Positions 9,754 to 18,592 of a stretch of DNA of 22,830 nucleotides are shown piece after piece. The DNA is from Spirochaetaceae bacterium (GTDB lineage Bacteria; Spirochaetota; Spirochaetia; SZUA-6; Bin103). The DNA lies in NCBI GenBank assembly GCA_028818385.1, contig JAPPNY010000021.1:1-22830 (forward strand). Direction: 5' to 3'. The stretch's first letter is position 1; each line of letters begins with the position of its first letter. Position numbers and translations under genes: made by a program. Below the pieces are notes generated by a model. The model was given only the letters and a program-made list of their open reading frames with translations, searched no databases and was not told the origin of the DNA.

Positions 9754-9794
9754 TCCGACCGGGCTCAGCCCGTGCAGGCTCGAGCCCGATCGGA
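9754..9794. other. Intercistronic stem-loop between binding-protein and permease genes
   Basis: The arms TCCGA (9754-9758) plus CGGGCTC (9760-9766) pair with GAGCCCG (9782-9788) plus TCGGA (9790-9794). One C/A mismatch interrupts a 12-pair stem, and the loop is 15 nt. A smaller alternative hairpin CGGGC-TCA-GCCCG sits within the 5' half. There is no T-tract. The position, right after a solute-binding-protein gene and before its permease, matches known malE-malF-type elements that protect the upstream mRNA and keep permease levels lower. That function is inferred. Confidence 0.5.
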
Positions 9795-9810
9795 GATGGC
9801 CGCAAAGCCT

Positions 9811-11130
9811 CTATTGCTCGGCCAGTCGGTCTTTCCAGTACGTCCCGATGTTGAAGCCTCCGAAGTTGACCGTGTTCAGGTCCGGAGGCACGGTCGCCTC
9901 GGCATCCTGGAGCGCTTCGAGGGGGTCCTTGCCTCCTTGCACGACATCGATGAATGCCTGCGTCAATGCGCCGGCCATTTCCTCGCCCGGCCGCGACGTG
10001 ATCTCACGGGTCTTCATCATGTCGAGGATGACCTGCCACTCGGGGTGCTGCGCCCGCAGCTCGTCGTCGAGCAGCATGGACAGGTAGGGCGGGCCGATGG
10101 CGAAGATCGTGGAGTAGTACCGGTGAGCCTCCGGGCTCTGGAACCACTTGATCCACTCGACCGACAGGTCCTGCGTCTCCTGGGAGGCGAACGCATTGAT
10201 GAAGTACGCGTGGCCGGTCATGGCGACGCCGCCGCCGTTGTTGGGCATCACGTTGTAGCCCAGGTTCGGCTTGCCGAACTGCTCCTTGCCGAAATGCGGG
10301 AAGTAGGGCCAGCTCCAGCAGCTCGCCGCCTGCCCGTCGAGGAAGAAGGTGTGCACCGTCGTGTTCGGTGCGTCCTGGGCCATGATGCCGGCCTTGAACA
10401 TGTCGGTCATGAACTTGAGGCCGGCGGCTGCCTCGGGAGTGGCTATGTTGGGGGTGCCGTCATCGTTGTACAGCTTGCCCGCACCGAAGGCGCTGAAGAA
10501 CTGGTAGTAGTGGTCCAGGGCGCCGGACTGGAAGCAGAAACCCGCTACCGTGGTGTTGCCGGCCTCGTCCCTCTGGGTCAGCGCTTCGGCAAGGTCCCAC
10601 AGCTCGTCGAGCGTGGTGATGGGCAGGACCTCGTCGGGATCCAGGCCCGCCTCGCGCATCATGTCGAGGCGCAGGTACATGACGTTGGTGTCGCTGACCC
10701 AGTTCCACCCGTAGTGCTTGCCGTCCAGCGTGTAGAACTCCCATTGGATCAGGTCGTCGGTCAGCTCCTTGGGGAACAGGCCGTCGAGCGGCAGCAGCAA
10801 TCCCGTCTCCGCGAACAGCGGCACGAGCGGCTCGAACGATACCAGGACGCCGTGTTCGGTATCCCGTGATGCCAGGAGCTGGTTGAACCGGGCGATGTGC
10901 TCGGTCAGGCTGCCGGTGGTGGCGACGTACTCGACGTCGACGTTGAACCTCTTGCCGAATTCGCCGTCGGTGATGCCGTCGTAGGCCTTGATGCTGGGGA
11001 TCTGGTCCGGGTACATCATGACCTTCAGGGTGCGCCTGCCCTGCTCCCCGCCTTCCTCGTCGCCGCTGGCGAACGAGTGGACGGTTGCCAGTAACCCGAG
11101 CATCAGCGCGATGATCAGTGTCTTTTTCAC
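9811..11130 (-). CDS. Extracellular solute-binding protein, family 1 (sugar ABC importer)
   Basis: This 439-aa periplasmic or surface-anchored sugar-binding protein feeds the MalF/MalG-type permeases downstream. The start is a GTG at 11130 with AAGGAG 8 nt upstream. It is followed directly by a signal peptide (KKTLIIALMLGLLATVHSFA, then SGDEEGG) that has no lipobox cysteine. The mature part has family-1 features: 'PEAAAGLKFMTDMFKAGIM', many surface aromatic residues suited to sugar stacking, and 'VEWIKWFQSPEAHRYY' near the C-terminus. The open frame continues upstream of the signal peptide, but that extension is non-coding in character and overlaps the dioxygenase gene. It follows the dioxygenase by 101 bp. 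Confidence 0.92.
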   Translation of the reverse strand: MKKTLIIALMLGLLATVHSFASGDEEGGEQGRRTLKVMMYPDQIPSIKAYDGITDGEFGKRFNVDVEYVATTGSLTEHIARFNQLLASRDTEHGVLVSFEPLVPLFAETGLLLPLDGLFPKELTDDLIQWEFYTLDGKHYGWNWVSDTNVMYLRLDMMREAGLDPDEVLPITTLDELWDLAEALTQRDEAGNTTVAGFCFQSGALDHYYQFFSAFGAGKLYNDDGTPNIATPEAAAGLKFMTDMFKAGIMAQDAPNTTVHTFFLDGQAASCWSWPYFPHFGKEQFGKPNLGYNVMPNNGGGVAMTGHAYFINAFASQETQDLSVEWIKWFQSPEAHRYYSTIFAIGPPYLSMLLDDELRAQHPEWQVILDMMKTREITSRPGEEMAGALTQAFIDVVQGGKDPLEALQDAEATVPPDLNTVNFGGFNIGTYWKDRLAEQ

Positions 11131-11231
11131 GTAACAGTCTCCTTGTCGTCGTGGTGGACGATTGCTGAAGTGTTCAGCCGATTGCGATTCCCGGGTGCCA
11201 CCGCGATGCCGTGCGATCAACCGGGACGAGA

Positions 11232-12164
11232 TCATGGTTTCGCCGCAGCACCTCCTCGTGTGGGATCTTCGGACCACGCCTTCAGCGGGACGTCGTCCCA
11301 GTCGGCACCTGCCGGGGTCCAATAGACGGACGCGGGGTGGAACTCGGGATCGTCGCCCAGGGGATCGCTGCCGGTGGCCAGCTCGCCCAGGAGCTGGCGG
11401 CGGATCGGCGAGCTGCGGGCGACCAGTTCGGGATCCTGGCGCACGTAGTCGGTGGGACGGAGCCACCGGTAGTGGTAGCCGATGTGCATGACCTTCCGCG
11501 TCTTGTCGGACAGGTTCGGTCCCACGCAGTGCCAGGTGGCGGTGCGCCACAGCACGGCGGCGCCCGGCGGCAGCCGGAGCTCCACGGCCTCTTCGGGGTC
11601 CACCTGGTAGTTCAGGTCGCGCAACTCCTGCGGGCGGCGCCTGTGGCTGCCGGGGAGCAGCCACAGGTTGCCGGCGTTGGACTCGGTGAGGTCGGAGAGC
11701 ACGTAGAACACCTTGACTTCCATGAACGGCAGCCGTCCGTCGAGCGACGGCGCTTCGAAGAGGTGGTCGCCTGCCAAGTCGGGGTGCCAGACCACATTCC
11801 GGTAGCCGGCCTCGTGGTCGGCGCCCGCGCCGCTTCCCAAGGCGCCGGCCTGCAGGTCCCGCGGATACGGCGGGCGGTAGTCCAGGTGGGACGTGCGGAT
11901 CTGGATGTTCCAGCCGATGGCGTCGACGACCAGCGGCAGCATCCCGGGGTGGTCGATCAGGTCCAGGAACGCCTCGTGATGGGCCAGCGCGTTGCGGACC
12001 GCGAGCGGGTCGCCGGGCCCCAGGCGCTTGGCGCGCCGCACGCGCGCGCCCACCTCGTCGACCGCAGCCAGCAACCGCTCCAACTCGTCCGGGCCGAGGA
12101 AGTCCTCAAGGACTATGAACCCATTCTCGTCGAAGTCGCGTTGCTGACGCTCGGTCATCGCCAT
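11232..12164 (-). CDS. Phytanoyl-CoA dioxygenase (PhyH) family protein
   Basis: This 310-aa non-heme Fe(II)/2-oxoglutarate-dependent dioxygenase has the 'DENGFIVLEDFL' N-terminal block. The iron-binding HxD is in VVWHPDL (H127, D129) and the distal histidine in 'ATWHCVGPN' (H212). A following basic residue in SDKTRKV (about R223) is suited to 2-oxoglutarate. The ATG at 12164 has GGAGG 5 nt upstream; a second ATG at 12158 is possible. The gene sits 19 bp after the LplA-type binding-protein stop and 101 bp before the next binding-protein gene, so it is embedded between two sugar importers. Bacterial PhyH proteins hydroxylate varied small molecules. The substrate here is unknown but is probably tied to the imported compound. 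Confidence 0.9.
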   Translation of the reverse strand: MAMTERQQRDFDENGFIVLEDFLGPDELERLLAAVDEVGARVRRAKRLGPGDPLAVRNALAHHEAFLDLIDHPGMLPLVVDAIGWNIQIRTSHLDYRPPYPRDLQAGALGSGAGADHEAGYRNVVWHPDLAGDHLFEAPSLDGRLPFMEVKVFYVLSDLTESNAGNLWLLPGSHRRRPQELRDLNYQVDPEEAVELRLPPGAAVLWRTATWHCVGPNLSDKTRKVMHIGYHYRWLRPTDYVRQDPELVARSSPIRRQLLGELATGSDPLGDDPEFHPASVYWTPAGADWDDVPLKAWSEDPTRGGAAAKP

Positions 12165-12183
12165 GACGTCCTCCCGTTCGGCG

Positions 12184-13887
12184 TCAGTAGGTCATGCGCC
12201 CCTGCAGGTACTCCTCGACGATCGGCCACCCATCGGCGATGGCGATGATCTCGTCGCCGCCGTTCGCCTTCCAGCGGGCCACGTACTCGTCCCAGTCGCC
12301 CTCCAGGTCCGCCTGGCCGGTGATCGCCTTGAGGTAGAACTCGTTGAACATCGTGTTCAGCGTCTCTCCGTAGCGCTGGCTGACCGTCGGCATGTCGGTC
12401 TCGCGGAAGTGGTCCCACCGGTAGGTGCGCATCTGCAGATCCGGCCCGCGGCCGTCCACCACGTAGTGGCTGTAGAACATGGCCGTCTCGCGCCGGAGGC
12501 TGATCTGCGAGTCCGTCCACGGGGCGATGCCCGGATACATCGCGAACTCGCCGTCCTCCGGCCAGTCGCCTGCGGGCACCTCCTCCTTGGGCGTGCGGGT
12601 CACGCCCGACTTGAACGGCTCTCCCTGCCAGGTGAAGTGCACGTCCGGGATCCCGTACTGGCCCAGGAAGCGTCCCTCGGGATCGAGCTTGTAGTAATCC
12701 AGGATCTGCAGGATCACGGCCAGCTTCTCGTCGCTCACGGAGCTGTTGATGAACAGGCCGCCGCCAAAACCGATGCCGTCGTGGCTGGTCAGGTAGTTGC
12801 CCCCTCCCTGGATGCCCGCCGGCCCGATCGGCGGCGGCACCACGACCACTTCCGGACCGGTGCCGAAGTCTTCCTCGCGCACGAACGCGGTGGGCGGGCG
12901 GTTCTTGATGCTGGGGTTGCCGGCGTACCCGGCCGAGGTCCCGAACGTGAGCCCGACCTGGCCGGCGTGGATCTTCTCCCACGCCTTGGCCATCGACAGC
13001 GTGGGGAACTCGGTGTCGATCAGGCCCATCTCGTACCAGTTCGCCCCGTTGCGCAGGAAGTCCCGGTAGCGTTCCGAGATCGGCTGCAGGTGCGTCTGGC
13101 CGTCCTCGAAGTAGTTGGTCACGCCGCTGGCGCCGACCCCGAAGTTGTGGTGCAGCCCGAACGCCCCCAGCACCGGCGCCCACATCCACGCCATGCGGTC
13201 GTGGCCGCTCATGGGAATGGTGTCGGCGCTGCCGTTGCCGTCGACGTCACCGTCGCGAAATGCGACCAGCAGCTCCTCGAACCAGCTCAGCGGCAGGTCG
13301 ATGTCGTACGAGTACACGGCCCCCCAAGTGTCGAAGGGCACCTTGCCTTCGTCGTAGCCGGGCAGACCCATGCCCAGGCTCTCGGCCTGGTCGGCGCGGA
13401 AGGACGTCCAGATCAGGATGCCGTTGGCGTTCTCCAGGAAGCCGTTGATGCGCATCATCTCGTCCGGGTTGTCCGGGTTGCGGCTCAGCAGCCAGCCGAG
13501 CGGGCGCTCGTCCATCAGCGCCGTGTAGCGCGGCATGTTCTCGCGAATGATCGCGATCGGGATCGGCCGGATGTAGCCGTCGGCGACCAACTGGTCGAGC
13601 TGGCCGATCGGAAACGCGTCTGGGAGCTCGCCGGTGGCAAGCAGGATGTCCTCCTTCTCCTTCTCGTGGAACGGCCAGACGCCGTTGCTTTCGATGATGA
13701 CCCCGAACTTCTCCTCCAGGTGCTGCTCTCCGGCGGAGTCCGGGAACCGCGACATCCAGGTGATGGTCATCACCTCCTCGGCCATCCCTTCCTCCTGTCC
13801 GGCTGCGGTCACCAGGGCAGCGGGGACGAGCCCGACGAGCAGTGCGAGCAGAATCGTCACGACCTTCTTCATCGGCATGGCCTTCAT
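12184..13887 (-). CDS. Extracellular solute-binding protein, LplA type
   Basis: This ~567-aa binding protein, longer than family-1 proteins, is of the kind that partners LplB/YtcP permeases for oligosaccharide uptake. A hydrophobic signal peptide (KKVVTILLALLVGLVPAALV) ends in TAAGQEEG, a pattern common in Spirochaete binding proteins. There is no lipobox cysteine. An EF-hand-like calcium loop, DGDVDGNGSADTIP, lies in the mature part as in other LplA-type proteins, and aromatic-rich segments follow. Four in-frame ATGs (13893, 13887, 13878, 13872) arise from a tandem repeat. The one at 13887 is 9 nt from AGGAGG; 13893 is only 3 nt away. The gene is 89 bp downstream of the frameshifted YtcP-type permease and 19 bp upstream of the dioxygenase. 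Confidence 0.92.
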   Translation of the reverse strand: MKAMPMKKVVTILLALLVGLVPAALVTAAGQEEGMAEEVMTITWMSRFPDSAGEQHLEEKFGVIIESNGVWPFHEKEKEDILLATGELPDAFPIGQLDQLVADGYIRPIPIAIIRENMPRYTALMDERPLGWLLSRNPDNPDEMMRINGFLENANGILIWTSFRADQAESLGMGLPGYDEGKVPFDTWGAVYSYDIDLPLSWFEELLVAFRDGDVDGNGSADTIPMSGHDRMAWMWAPVLGAFGLHHNFGVGASGVTNYFEDGQTHLQPISERYRDFLRNGANWYEMGLIDTEFPTLSMAKAWEKIHAGQVGLTFGTSAGYAGNPSIKNRPPTAFVREEDFGTGPEVVVVPPPIGPAGIQGGGNYLTSHDGIGFGGGLFINSSVSDEKLAVILQILDYYKLDPEGRFLGQYGIPDVHFTWQGEPFKSGVTRTPKEEVPAGDWPEDGEFAMYPGIAPWTDSQISLRRETAMFYSHYVVDGRGPDLQMRTYRWDHFRETDMPTVSQRYGETLNTMFNEFYLKAITGQADLEGDWDEYVARWKANGGDEIIAIADGWPIVEEYLQGRMTY

Positions 13888-13893
13888 CGGCAT
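13861..13893 (-). repeat. Tandem 15-bp repeat at the binding-protein start codon
   Basis: On the - strand the unit ATGCCGATGAAGGCC is followed directly by a second copy of its first twelve bases, coding for MPMKA-MPMK. This creates four in-frame ATG codons within 22 bases, downstream of a GAGGAGG ribosome binding site. Which ATG is used is unclear from spacing; 13887 is the best fit. Confidence 0.7.
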
Positions 13894-13976
13894 GGTCCTC
13901 CTCGCGGGACGACGTGCAGGCGACGACTCACGGCGGTCGCGCTCGCACGACCTCCTCGCAGCGTGATGAGGCCAGC

Positions 13977-14875
13977 CTAACCCTTCAGCGACCCAACGAG
14001 AATCCCCCGGATGAAGTAGCGCTGCACGAACGGGTAGACCAGGACGATGGGGCCGATGGTAAGCAGCGTCACGGCGCTCTTCACCGACACCATCGGCAGC
14101 TCCTCGACGTCCTCCTCGATCTGGATGAACCCCTCCAGCATGCGCCGGAACCGCTCCTCCGCGTCGAACACGATCTTGCGCAAGAGCAGTTGCAGCACCC
14201 GCAACTCGTTGTCGGTCGTGTAGATGAGCGCGTCGAGCCAGGCGTTCCAGTGGCTGACCGCGCCCCACAGTGCCACCGTGGCGACCACGGGCTTGGCGAC
14301 CGGCAGGATGATGTGGAGGAGGATCTGCAGGTAGTTGGCCCGTCGATGAACGCCGAGTCCTCCAGCGCTTGGTCGAGCGCCATCAGGAAGTTGCGCATGA
14401 TGATGATATAGAAGCCGCTGGTGGTCAGCGGCAGGATCAAGGCCCAGCGCGAGTCGATCAGGCCCAGGGAGCGGATCAGCAGGAAGTTCGGGATCAGGCC
14501 TCCGGAGAAGAACATCGTGATCAGGATGTAAATGGTCACGAAGGTGCGGCCGGGAAGGTCGCGCTTGGACAGGGGGTAGGCGGCGCACAGGGTGAAGGCC
14601 ACGATCAGAACCGTGCCGATCGTGGTGCGGTGGATGGAGTTGAGATACGCGCGTCCCACGTCGTCGCGGGTGAAGACGAACCGGTAGGCGCTGGTGTTCC
14701 ATTCGTCGATCCATATCGTGAAGCCGAGCGAGCTGACCGCCGTGTTGCCGGAGAACGACAGCAGGATGGTGTTCCAGAACGGATAGGCGATGCTCAGCGC
14801 GAACAGCACCAGCAGCAGGTGGATGCCGACCTCGAAGGCGGTGCCGAGCGGCGTCCGCGAGCGCAGCGGCCTCAT
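13977..14875 (-). pseudogene. Carbohydrate ABC transporter permease, YtcP type, single-base frameshift
   Basis: The second permease of the LplB/YtcP oligosaccharide importer is split over two frames. Frame one runs from the ATG at 14875 with TM1 (IHLLLVLFALSIAYPFWNTI) to 'ALEDSAFIDG', the start of the coupling helix. The sequel 'ANYLQILLHIILPVAKP' and the family-typical C-terminus 'VQRYFIRGILVGSLKG' continue in another frame to the stop at 13977. The break is at 14337-14345: the - strand reads GACGGGCCAAC where GACGG-N-GCCAAC would restore DGANYLQ, so one base is missing. Everything else is well conserved (~299 aa when rejoined). This makes a recent mutation or an assembly error more likely than an old pseudogene. 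It starts 4 bp after the LplB-type gene. Confidence 0.88.
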
Positions 14876-14879
14876 CGCT

Positions 14880-15836
14880 CTACCACAACCCGTACTCGCT
14901 GTGCCGGCGGATGATCAGGTTGGCGCCGACGATCAGGATCACGCCGACACCGTTCTTGAACAGGCCGACGGCGGCCGCGAAGTCGTACTTGTACTCCTCG
15001 AAGCCCTTGCGGTAGACGTAGGTGTCGATGATGTCGGCCACCTCGTAGACCAAACCGTTGTAAAGGTTGAAGATCTGGTCGAAGCCGGCGTTCAGGAGCT
15101 GGCCGAGTTGCAGGATGAACAGGATCACCATCACGTAAACCAGCGACGGGACGGTGATGTGCCACGCTGCCTGCAGCCGGCTGGCGCCGTCGATGGCCGC
15201 CGACTCGTACAGCTCGGGGTCGATCGACGACATCGCCGCCAGATAGATGATCGAGCCCCACCCCACGCCCTGCCAGATGCCGGTGGAGATCAGCATGGGC
15301 AGGAACAGCGTGGGGTCCGTGAAGACGTTGGGGACCGGCTCGATGTCGAGCAGCCGGTAGAGGTAGGCGGGGATGCCGCGCTGCGGCGAGAACACCTCGA
15401 AGACGATCGAGGCCAGCACCACCCACGACATGAAGTGCGGCAGGTAGGAGATGGTCTGCACCGACTTCTTGAACGCGGCGCTGCGGACCTCGTTCAACAG
15501 GATCGCCAGGATGATCGGCGCCGGGAAGCCGAAGCCAAGGCGGAGCAGGCTGATGACGACCGTGTTGCGCAGGATGCGCCCGAAGTAATAGTCCTGGAAG
15601 AAGATCCTGAAGTGCCAGAAGTCGTTCCAGGGGCTCCCCAGGATCCCCTTGGAGAATCGGTAGTCCTTGAAGGCGATGGTGACGCCGTAGATCGGGATGT
15701 AGTCGAAGATGAACAGGCTGGCCAGCGGGAAGAGGAGCAGCAGGTACAGCAGCCGGTAGCGCTTGGCCCTGCGCCAGCGCTGCTGGCCGACGGTGAGCGA
15801 CTGGCCCGGAACCGGGCGCACGTCGGGCAGGCGCAT
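14880..15836 (-). CDS. Oligosaccharide ABC transporter permease, LplB type
   Basis: This 318-aa inner-membrane permease has hallmarks of the LplB subfamily. These are the first helix LLYLLLLFPLASLFIFDYIP at about residues 28-47, followed by 'YGVTIAFKDYRFSKGILGS', then 'YLPHFMSWVV' and 'STGIWQGVGWGSIIYLAAM'. The coupling motif reads LYESAAIDGASRLQAAWHI. The C-terminus 'RRHSEYGLW' is the usual end for this group. It works with the YtcP-type partner 4 bp downstream and the LplA-type binding protein. LplB-type importers take up host or plant oligosaccharides such as alginate, xylan or pectin fragments; the actual substrate is not determinable. It starts 34 bp after the GH63 stop. Confidence 0.95.
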   Translation of the reverse strand: MRLPDVRPVPGQSLTVGQQRWRRAKRYRLLYLLLLFPLASLFIFDYIPIYGVTIAFKDYRFSKGILGSPWNDFWHFRIFFQDYYFGRILRNTVVISLLRLGFGFPAPIILAILLNEVRSAAFKKSVQTISYLPHFMSWVVLASIVFEVFSPQRGIPAYLYRLLDIEPVPNVFTDPTLFLPMLISTGIWQGVGWGSIIYLAAMSSIDPELYESAAIDGASRLQAAWHITVPSLVYVMVILFILQLGQLLNAGFDQIFNLYNGLVYEVADIIDTYVYRKGFEEYKYDFAAAVGLFKNGVGVILIVGANLIIRRHSEYGLW

Positions 15837-15870
15837 CAGCCCGGTTCCGGCTCCGGAAATTCCGCTTCGC

Positions 15871-18579
15871 TCACTCGCAGTGCTCGGAGCCGGCCAGCGT
15901 CGCGCCCGACTGCTGGATCAGCTTGGCGACCAGCCCGGTCCAGCCGGTCTGGTGACCGGCGCCCAGGCCGGATCCGTCGTCGCCATGGAAGTACTCCGGG
16001 AACAGCAGCAGGTCGCGCCAATGCGGATCGCCGTGGAACGGACTCCGGCCGCCGTGCAGCGGGCGCCGGCCCTCGCCGTCGGCCAGGAACAGGCGGATCA
16101 GGCGGCAGGACAGGTCGGTGGCGACCTCCTCCAGGTTCATCCAGCGGCCCGAGCCGGTGGGGCACTCCACCTTCAGGTCGTCCCCGTAGTAGTGGTGGAA
16201 CTTCTGCAGGGACTCGATGATCAGGTAGTTGATCGGGAACCAGATCGGACCGCGCCAGTTGGAGTTGCCGCCGAACAGGCCGCTGGTGGACTCGGCCGGC
16301 TGGTACTCCACGGTGTGCGCCTGCCCGTCCAGGTGGAAGGTGTACGGCTGCGCCCGGTGGAACTTCGAGACCGAGCGGATGCCGTACTCGGAGAGGAACT
16401 CCTGCTCGTTGAGCATGACCTTGAGCACACGCAGCAATCGCTCGCGGGTCAGGATCGACAGGAGCCGCCGCCGGCCCACGCCGGGGATGTCCACGCTGGC
16501 CATGTTGCCGGCCAGGTGCGGGCGGTTGTGCACGAACCAGTGCAGGCGGCGGTCGAAGACCTCCAGGTCGTCGATCATGTCGGGCTCGATCGTTTCGACC
16601 GCGAACAGCGGCAGCAGGCCGACCAGCGAGCGCACCTTGAGGGTCTGGGTTCGGCCGTCGGGCAGGTGCAGGGTGTCGTAGAAGAACCCGTCGGCGTGGT
16701 CCCACAGGCTGTGACCGTGATGTCCCCCCTCGGTCATGGCATGGGAGATGCGCAGGAAGTGCTCGAACAGCTTGGTCGCGGTGTGCTCGTAGACGCGGTT
16801 CCGCCGCGCCAGCTCCAGGGAGATCTTCAGCAGCGTCAGACAGTAGGCGCCCATCCAGGCGGTGCCGTCCGACTGGTCGATGTGGCCGCCGGTGGGCAGC
16901 ACCGCGCTGCGGTCGAACACGCTGATGTTGTCCATCCCCAGGAAGCCGCCCTGGAACACGTTGTTGCCGTCCTCGTCCTTGCGGTTGACCCACCACGTGA
17001 AGTTCAGCAGCAGCTTGTGAAACATCCCCTCCAGGAACGCGGGGTCGGGAGTGCCGGTGGCGTGGCCGTCGATCTTGTAGACACGCCACGCGGCCCACGC
17101 GTGCACGGGCGGGTTGACGTCATCGAACGCCCACTCGTAGGCCGGGAGCTGGCCGTTGGGGTGCATGTACCACTCGCGGGTCATCAGCTCCAACTGCCGC
17201 TTGGCGAAGTCGGCGTCGACCAGGGCGAGCGGGATGCAGTGGAACGCCAGATCCCAGGTGGCGTACCACGGGTACTCCCACTTGTCGGGCATCGAGATGA
17301 CGTCGAAGTTGGTCAGGTGACCCCAGTCCCGGTTCCGTCCCCGCCTGCGGCCGGGCGGCGGCGAGGCGGTGCCCGGGTCTCCCTGGAGCCACTGCTCGAC
17401 GTCGTAGTAGTAGAGCTGCTTCGACCAGAGCATGCCGGCGAGCGCCTGCCGCTGCACGTTGCGCTCATCGGGGGTGAGGCCCGGGCAGTGCACGGCGGCG
17501 TAGAACTCGTCCGCTTCGGCTCGGCGCTGTTCGAAGGTCTGGTCGAAGCGTTCGAACGGGTCAGCGTGCGCCACGCGGGAGAGGCGCAGGCAGCAGGTCG
17601 ACGATCCGCCGGGCGGGACGTTCTGCCGGTAGAGCGCCGCCACCTTGGTTCCGAGGCCGTAGGGATTCACAGCGTCGGCATCCCCATCGACGAGAAAGCG
17701 GTGGAAGGCATCCTTCACGTACGGACTCGGGTTGGGAGTCCCGAACACGCGCACGGCGTTGGTCTCGTTCTCCGTGAACAGCAGCTCCGGCGCCGCGGCG
17801 GCATGCAGCACGTACCGCCCGGCGGCCGGGTGATCGGCCTGCACCGCCGCGGCGCCGCCGCTCCCGTCCGGCTGCCCGAGCCGGCGGAGCACCGGCTTGG
17901 CCTCGACGTCGTGCATGGGGCCGGCCTCGTACCCCCAGCTCCAGGTGTTGCGGAACCACAGGGTGGGCAGCGTCCAGCACTCCGCCGCCTCGGGGCCGCG
18001 GTTCAGCACCGTGATGCGGATCAGGATGTCCTCCTGATCCGCCTTGGCGTACTCGACGCACACGTCGAAGTAGCGGCTCTCCGCGAAGGCGCCGGTGTCG
18101 AGCAATTCGTACTCGGGGTCGTGGTAGCCGCGTTGCTGCGACTCTGTCACCAGCTCCCCGTAGGGGAACGGGGCGTGCGGGTACTTGTAGAGCATCTTCA
18201 GGTAGCTGTGCGTCGGTGTGCTGTCCAGGTAGAAGTAGCACTCCTTGACGTCCTCGCCGTGGTTGCCCTCGACGCCCGTCAGGCCGAACAGCCGCTCCTT
18301 GAGGATCGGGTCGCGTCCGTTCCACAGCGCGACGGCGAAGCACAGGTACTGGGAACGGTCGCAGATGCCGGCCAGGCCATCCTCGTTCCAGCGGTACGCG
18401 CGGCTGGGCGCGTGATCGTGCGGAAAGTAGTCCCACGCCGCGCCGTGTGCGCTGTAGTCCTCGCGAACCGTGCCCCACGCCCGCTCGCTGAGGTACGGCC
18501 CCCACTGCTTCCAGTTGGCCGTGCGCGCCTGATGGGCCGCGAGGCGCGCGTGTTCCGCCGTTTCTCTCACGGCCGCCAT
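15871..18579 (-). CDS. GH63-type (MGH1-like) glucosidase
   Basis: This 902-aa cytoplasmic-looking enzyme has no signal peptide. It belongs to the bacterial group related to eukaryotic mannosyl-oligosaccharide glucosidase (GH63, (alpha/alpha)6 barrel). The N-terminal block '[20 protein letters not shown]' and '[20 protein letters not shown]' is characteristic. So are '[16 protein letters not shown]', '[17 protein letters not shown]', the barrel motif '[16 protein letters not shown]' (about residues 478-494), and the terminal '[13 protein letters not shown]' (about 873-885). Length matches the family (about 880-900 aa). The ATG lies 13 bp after the ROK kinase stop, and that gap is a near-palindrome of C/G with no clear ribosome binding site, so re-initiation is possible. 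It presumably hydrolyses alpha-linked glucose from an imported oligosaccharide. The linkage is unproven. Confidence 0.9.
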   Translation of the reverse strand: MAAVRETAEHARLAAHQARTANWKQWGPYLSERAWGTVREDYSAHGAAWDYFPHDHAPSRAYRWNEDGLAGICDRSQYLCFAVALWNGRDPILKERLFGLTGVEGNHGEDVKECYFYLDSTPTHSYLKMLYKYPHAPFPYGELVTESQQRGYHDPEYELLDTGAFAESRYFDVCVEYAKADQEDILIRITVLNRGPEAAECWTLPTLWFRNTWSWGYEAGPMHDVEAKPVLRRLGQPDGSGGAAAVQADHPAAGRYVLHAAAAPELLFTENETNAVRVFGTPNPSPYVKDAFHRFLVDGDADAVNPYGLGTKVAALYRQNVPPGGSSTCCLRLSRVAHADPFERFDQTFEQRRAEADEFYAAVHCPGLTPDERNVQRQALAGMLWSKQLYYYDVEQWLQGDPGTASPPPGRRRGRNRDWGHLTNFDVISMPDKWEYPWYATWDLAFHCIPLALVDADFAKRQLELMTREWYMHPNGQLPAYEWAFDDVNPPVHAWAAWRVYKIDGHATGTPDPAFLEGMFHKLLLNFTWWVNRKDEDGNNVFQGGFLGMDNISVFDRSAVLPTGGHIDQSDGTAWMGAYCLTLLKISLELARRNRVYEHTATKLFEHFLRISHAMTEGGHHGHSLWDHADGFFYDTLHLPDGRTQTLKVRSLVGLLPLFAVETIEPDMIDDLEVFDRRLHWFVHNRPHLAGNMASVDIPGVGRRRLLSILTRERLLRVLKVMLNEQEFLSEYGIRSVSKFHRAQPYTFHLDGQAHTVEYQPAESTSGLFGGNSNWRGPIWFPINYLIIESLQKFHHYYGDDLKVECPTGSGRWMNLEEVATDLSCRLIRLFLADGEGRRPLHGGRSPFHGDPHWRDLLLFPEYFHGDDGSGLGAGHQTGWTGLVAKLIQQSGATLAGSEHCE

Positions 18580-18592
18580 GCCCGGTCCGGGG

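Noticed and set aside
11164..11178. Perfect GCTGAA-CAC-TTCAGC hairpin between the dioxygenase and the binding-protein gene
   Set aside because: No T-tract on either strand and a stem of only six pairs; not supportable as a terminator, and chance is possible.
11131..11664. An N-terminal extension of the family-1 binding protein by 178 codons
   Set aside because: The signal peptide begins at the GTG at 11130 with a good ribosome binding site; the upstream part overlaps the dioxygenase gene out of frame.
12163..13980. A 605-codon open frame on the + strand
   Set aside because: Antisense to the LplA-type binding-protein gene, which has a clear signal peptide and ribosome binding site; the + frame has no recognisable domain.
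18580..18592. CCCGG-T-CCGGG palindrome between the kinase and GH63 genes
   Set aside because: Only 11 bp with a one-base centre; in such GC-rich DNA it is likely to arise by chance, and it cannot form a hairpin with so small a loop.
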